A stretch of 64,000 bases of DNA from Glycomyces amatae. Lineage in GTDB: Bacteria > Actinomycetota > Actinomycetes > Mycobacteriales > Micromonosporaceae. The number at the start of each line of letters is the position of its first letter. The first letter of the stretch is position 1. The notes under the pieces are model-generated. The model was not told the DNA's origin and ran no database searches. It worked only from the letters and a program-made list of their open reading frames with translations. Where the stretch lies: contig NZ_JAJLQZ010000004.1 of the NCBI RefSeq assembly GCF_020991375.1, positions 62,001-126,000 of the forward strand, in the 5' to 3' direction. Both the position numbers and the translations under genes were made by a program. Positions 62,629-64,000 of this stretch are shown here, in pieces.

Positions 62629-63962
62629 GCCGCCTCCCAAGCGATCGTGCGTCCTTCGAGCCGCGACCGCTCGGCCGCGAACGCCATCCGGTGGCCGTCC
62701 AGAGAGGACTCCAGGCTCGTGCCCGGGTCGCCCCCCGGCGCGGTCAGCGCCGTGATGAACGCGTCCACCAGCGCCTCGTCGCCGCCCGAGTGCCCCCGGT
62801 GGTCCGGCTCCCCCTCGGCGTCGACGGGGCCCGAGCGCACCTCCACCGCCTGGTGCCCCATCGGCGCCCGCGCGAAACGCCGGACGACCCGCGCCTCGGT
62901 CAGCACCGGCAGCACCGCCGCGGGGGAGAACAGGTCCACTTCGAGCGCGCCGGTCCGCAGGTTCCCCGCGATCTCCCCCGCCGTGCCCGTCAACCGCACC
63001 GTCCGGGTGTTCTGCCCGGTGAACGCCGAGGTCGAGAGGGTCGCGGTGAGGCCGCCGGGGAAGGCGACCACGGTCTGCTGGTGGTCGACGACGTCGTTGT
63101 CCGAGCGGAACACGCACCGCCCGTACGGCCCCTCCCGCAGCGCCGCCATGCGGCCCTCGGGCGTCAGGTCGTCGCCCAGCAGCGCCACCGGCCACGCGTC
63201 CGTGTCCGCCAGGGCCTCGACGTAGTAGCGCGGCGCGTAGAACGGGCACGAGTCGGCCGCCGGGCACCCGTCGAGGCAGCGGTCCGGGGCGCCCTCGGGC
63301 GCGTGCTCGGGCCGGAAGTACCGCAGCGAGCCCGCGCTCGCCACCGACGCGGGGGCCTCGCCGGCGAACCAGCGGATGACGTCGAGGTCGTGGCAGGTCT
63401 TGGCGAGCACCATCGGGCTGGCGGTCGCGAGATTGCGCCAGTTCCCGCGCACGTAGGAGTGCGCGTAGTGCCAGAAGCCGATGTTCTCCTCGACGCGCAT
63501 GGTCACGAGGCGCCCGATCGCGCCGGAGTCCACCACGGCCCGGATGGTGCGCCAGAACGGCTGGTACCGCATGACGTGGCTGATCCATATACGCGCCTTG
63601 GACTCCCGTGCGGCGGCGGCGAGGGCCTCCAGGTCCTCGGGGGTGGTCGCGGCGGGCTTCTCGAGCAGGATCGGCAGCCCGGTCCCCACGGCGGCCAGCG
63701 CGGCGTCGAGGTGGAGCCGGTCGGGCAGGGCGATCACGAGGGCGTCCAGGCCGATCGACGCGGCGTCGGCGACGAGGTCCCGCCAGTCGGGGTAGCGGTG
63801 CGCCGCGGCGACACCGGCCTCGTCGGCGAGCCGGTCCCGGCGGCGGCGCAGCGGGTCGGCGACCGCGGCGACCGCCGCGCGGTCGGGGTGCTCGAGCGCC
63901 CAGCGCCCGTACGCGCTGGAGCCGCGCGCCCCGGTTCCCATGATGCCCAGTCGGATCGCCAT
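62625..63962 (-). CDS. Gfo/Idh/MocA family oxidoreductase
   Basis: A 445-aa NAD(P)-dependent sugar oxidoreductase. The Rossmann start is MAIRLGIMGTGARGSSAYGR. The dinucleotide/catalytic motif is LLEKPAATTPEDLEAL, followed by the HVMRYQPFWR and KTCHDLDVIRWFAG segments. A CLDGCPAADSC cluster of three cysteines is found in many sugar-cluster members and may bind metal. It probably oxidises or epimerises a sugar released by the glucosidase or brought in by the ABC transporter. ATG 63962 is 5 bp after the end of the upstream permease gene; the 3' end overlaps the glucosidase gene. Confidence 0.93.
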   Translation of the reverse strand: MAIRLGIMGTGARGSSAYGRWALEHPDRAAVAAVADPLRRRRDRLADEAGVAAAHRYPDWRDLVADAASIGLDALVIALPDRLHLDAALAAVGTGLPILLEKPAATTPEDLEALAAAARESKARIWISHVMRYQPFWRTIRAVVDSGAIGRLVTMRVEENIGFWHYAHSYVRGNWRNLATASPMVLAKTCHDLDVIRWFAGEAPASVASAGSLRYFRPEHAPEGAPDRCLDGCPAADSCPFYAPRYYVEALADTDAWPVALLGDDLTPEGRMAALREGPYGRCVFRSDNDVVDHQQTVVAFPGGLTATLSTSAFTGQNTRTVRLTGTAGEIAGNLRTGALEVDLFSPAAVLPVLTEARVVRRFARAPMGHQAVEVRSGPVDAEGEPDHRGHSGGDEALVDAFITALTAPGGDPGTSLESSLDGHRMAFAAERSRLEGRTIAWEAA

Positions 63963-63967
63963 GCGCC

Positions 63968-64000
63968 TCAGCCTTTCTCCGCGCCCGACGTCAGGCCCGT
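63968..64000 (-). CDS. carbohydrate ABC transporter permease, C-terminal end (partial)
   Basis: Only the last ten codons are in the window: TGLTSGAEKG then stop. The GLTxGAxKG ending is typical of MalG-type (CUT1) sugar ABC permeases. The spacing of 5 bp to the Gfo/Idh gene supports one operon. The call rests on a short tail and on context. Confidence 0.55.
   Translation of the reverse strand, partial: TGLTSGAEKG

Overview
The window is high-GC DNA from an actinobacterium (Actinomycetota). Gene content points to a filamentous or differentiating actinomycete: a BldC regulator beside valine dehydrogenase, DUF3073, DUF4192 and DUF4244 proteins, DisA, an actinobacterial-type phosphoserine transaminase, and a Tad/Flp locus in the order of Mycobacterium tuberculosis Rv3660c-Rv3654c. 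Many genes look leaderless. The genus cannot be fixed from the sequence alone. The region looks chromosomal. I see no prophage, insertion sequence, CRISPR array, rRNA or convincing tRNA.

Layout. 1-4.2 kb: end of a DUF4192 gene, two DnaA boxes, a small ORF and dnaE. 4.3-8 kb: a short-chain dehydrogenase, its divergent LysR regulator, a CMD-fold protein lacking its cysteines, DoxX and an FGE-like protein. 8-14.3 kb: a probable vitamin B12 uptake locus. It holds an ECF transporter (S, fused A-A, T), a membrane-anchored beta-domain protein and a membrane-anchored alpha-barrel protein that together resemble a split intrinsic factor/transcobalamin. The alpha gene sits behind a recognisable cobalamin riboswitch. 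14.3-27 kb: TetR, a ParA-like ATPase, a compact SF1 helicase-like protein, moaD-moaA, a fructosamine-kinase-like protein, a sulfotransferase, serC, a Tat-exported PIG-L deacetylase, citA and an aldose epimerase. 27-33.3 kb: the tad operon, whose pilin-type genes carry unusual basic, proline-rich extensions. 33.9-44 kb: a DDAH-family hydrolase, a PH-like protein, a membrane protein, the branched-chain 2-oxoacid dehydrogenase operon (E1alpha, E1beta, E2), a LppU-like membrane protein and an NHLRC2-like thioredoxin protein. 44-50 kb: small unknowns, a lone pstB with a PHO box, a second LppU-like protein, an aldehyde dehydrogenase and a four-helix membrane protein. 50-60.7 kb: DUF3073, valine dehydrogenase, a hypothetical, bldC, a secreted protein plus PrsW protease, mutY, disA and a kinase. 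61-64 kb: a sugar-utilisation operon (ABC permease end, Gfo/Idh oxidoreductase, GH13 glucosidase).

Together, valine dehydrogenase and the branched-chain dehydrogenase would turn branched-chain amino acids into acyl-CoA starters. The alpha/beta proteins would capture a corrinoid at the cell surface and hand it to the ECF transporter. Two cross-cutting patterns stand out. One is a family of 71-73 bp intergenic elements (six clear copies) that begin with an ATG and contain a covarying hairpin. The other is a large set of genes with a TANNNT box exactly 6 nt before the start codon.
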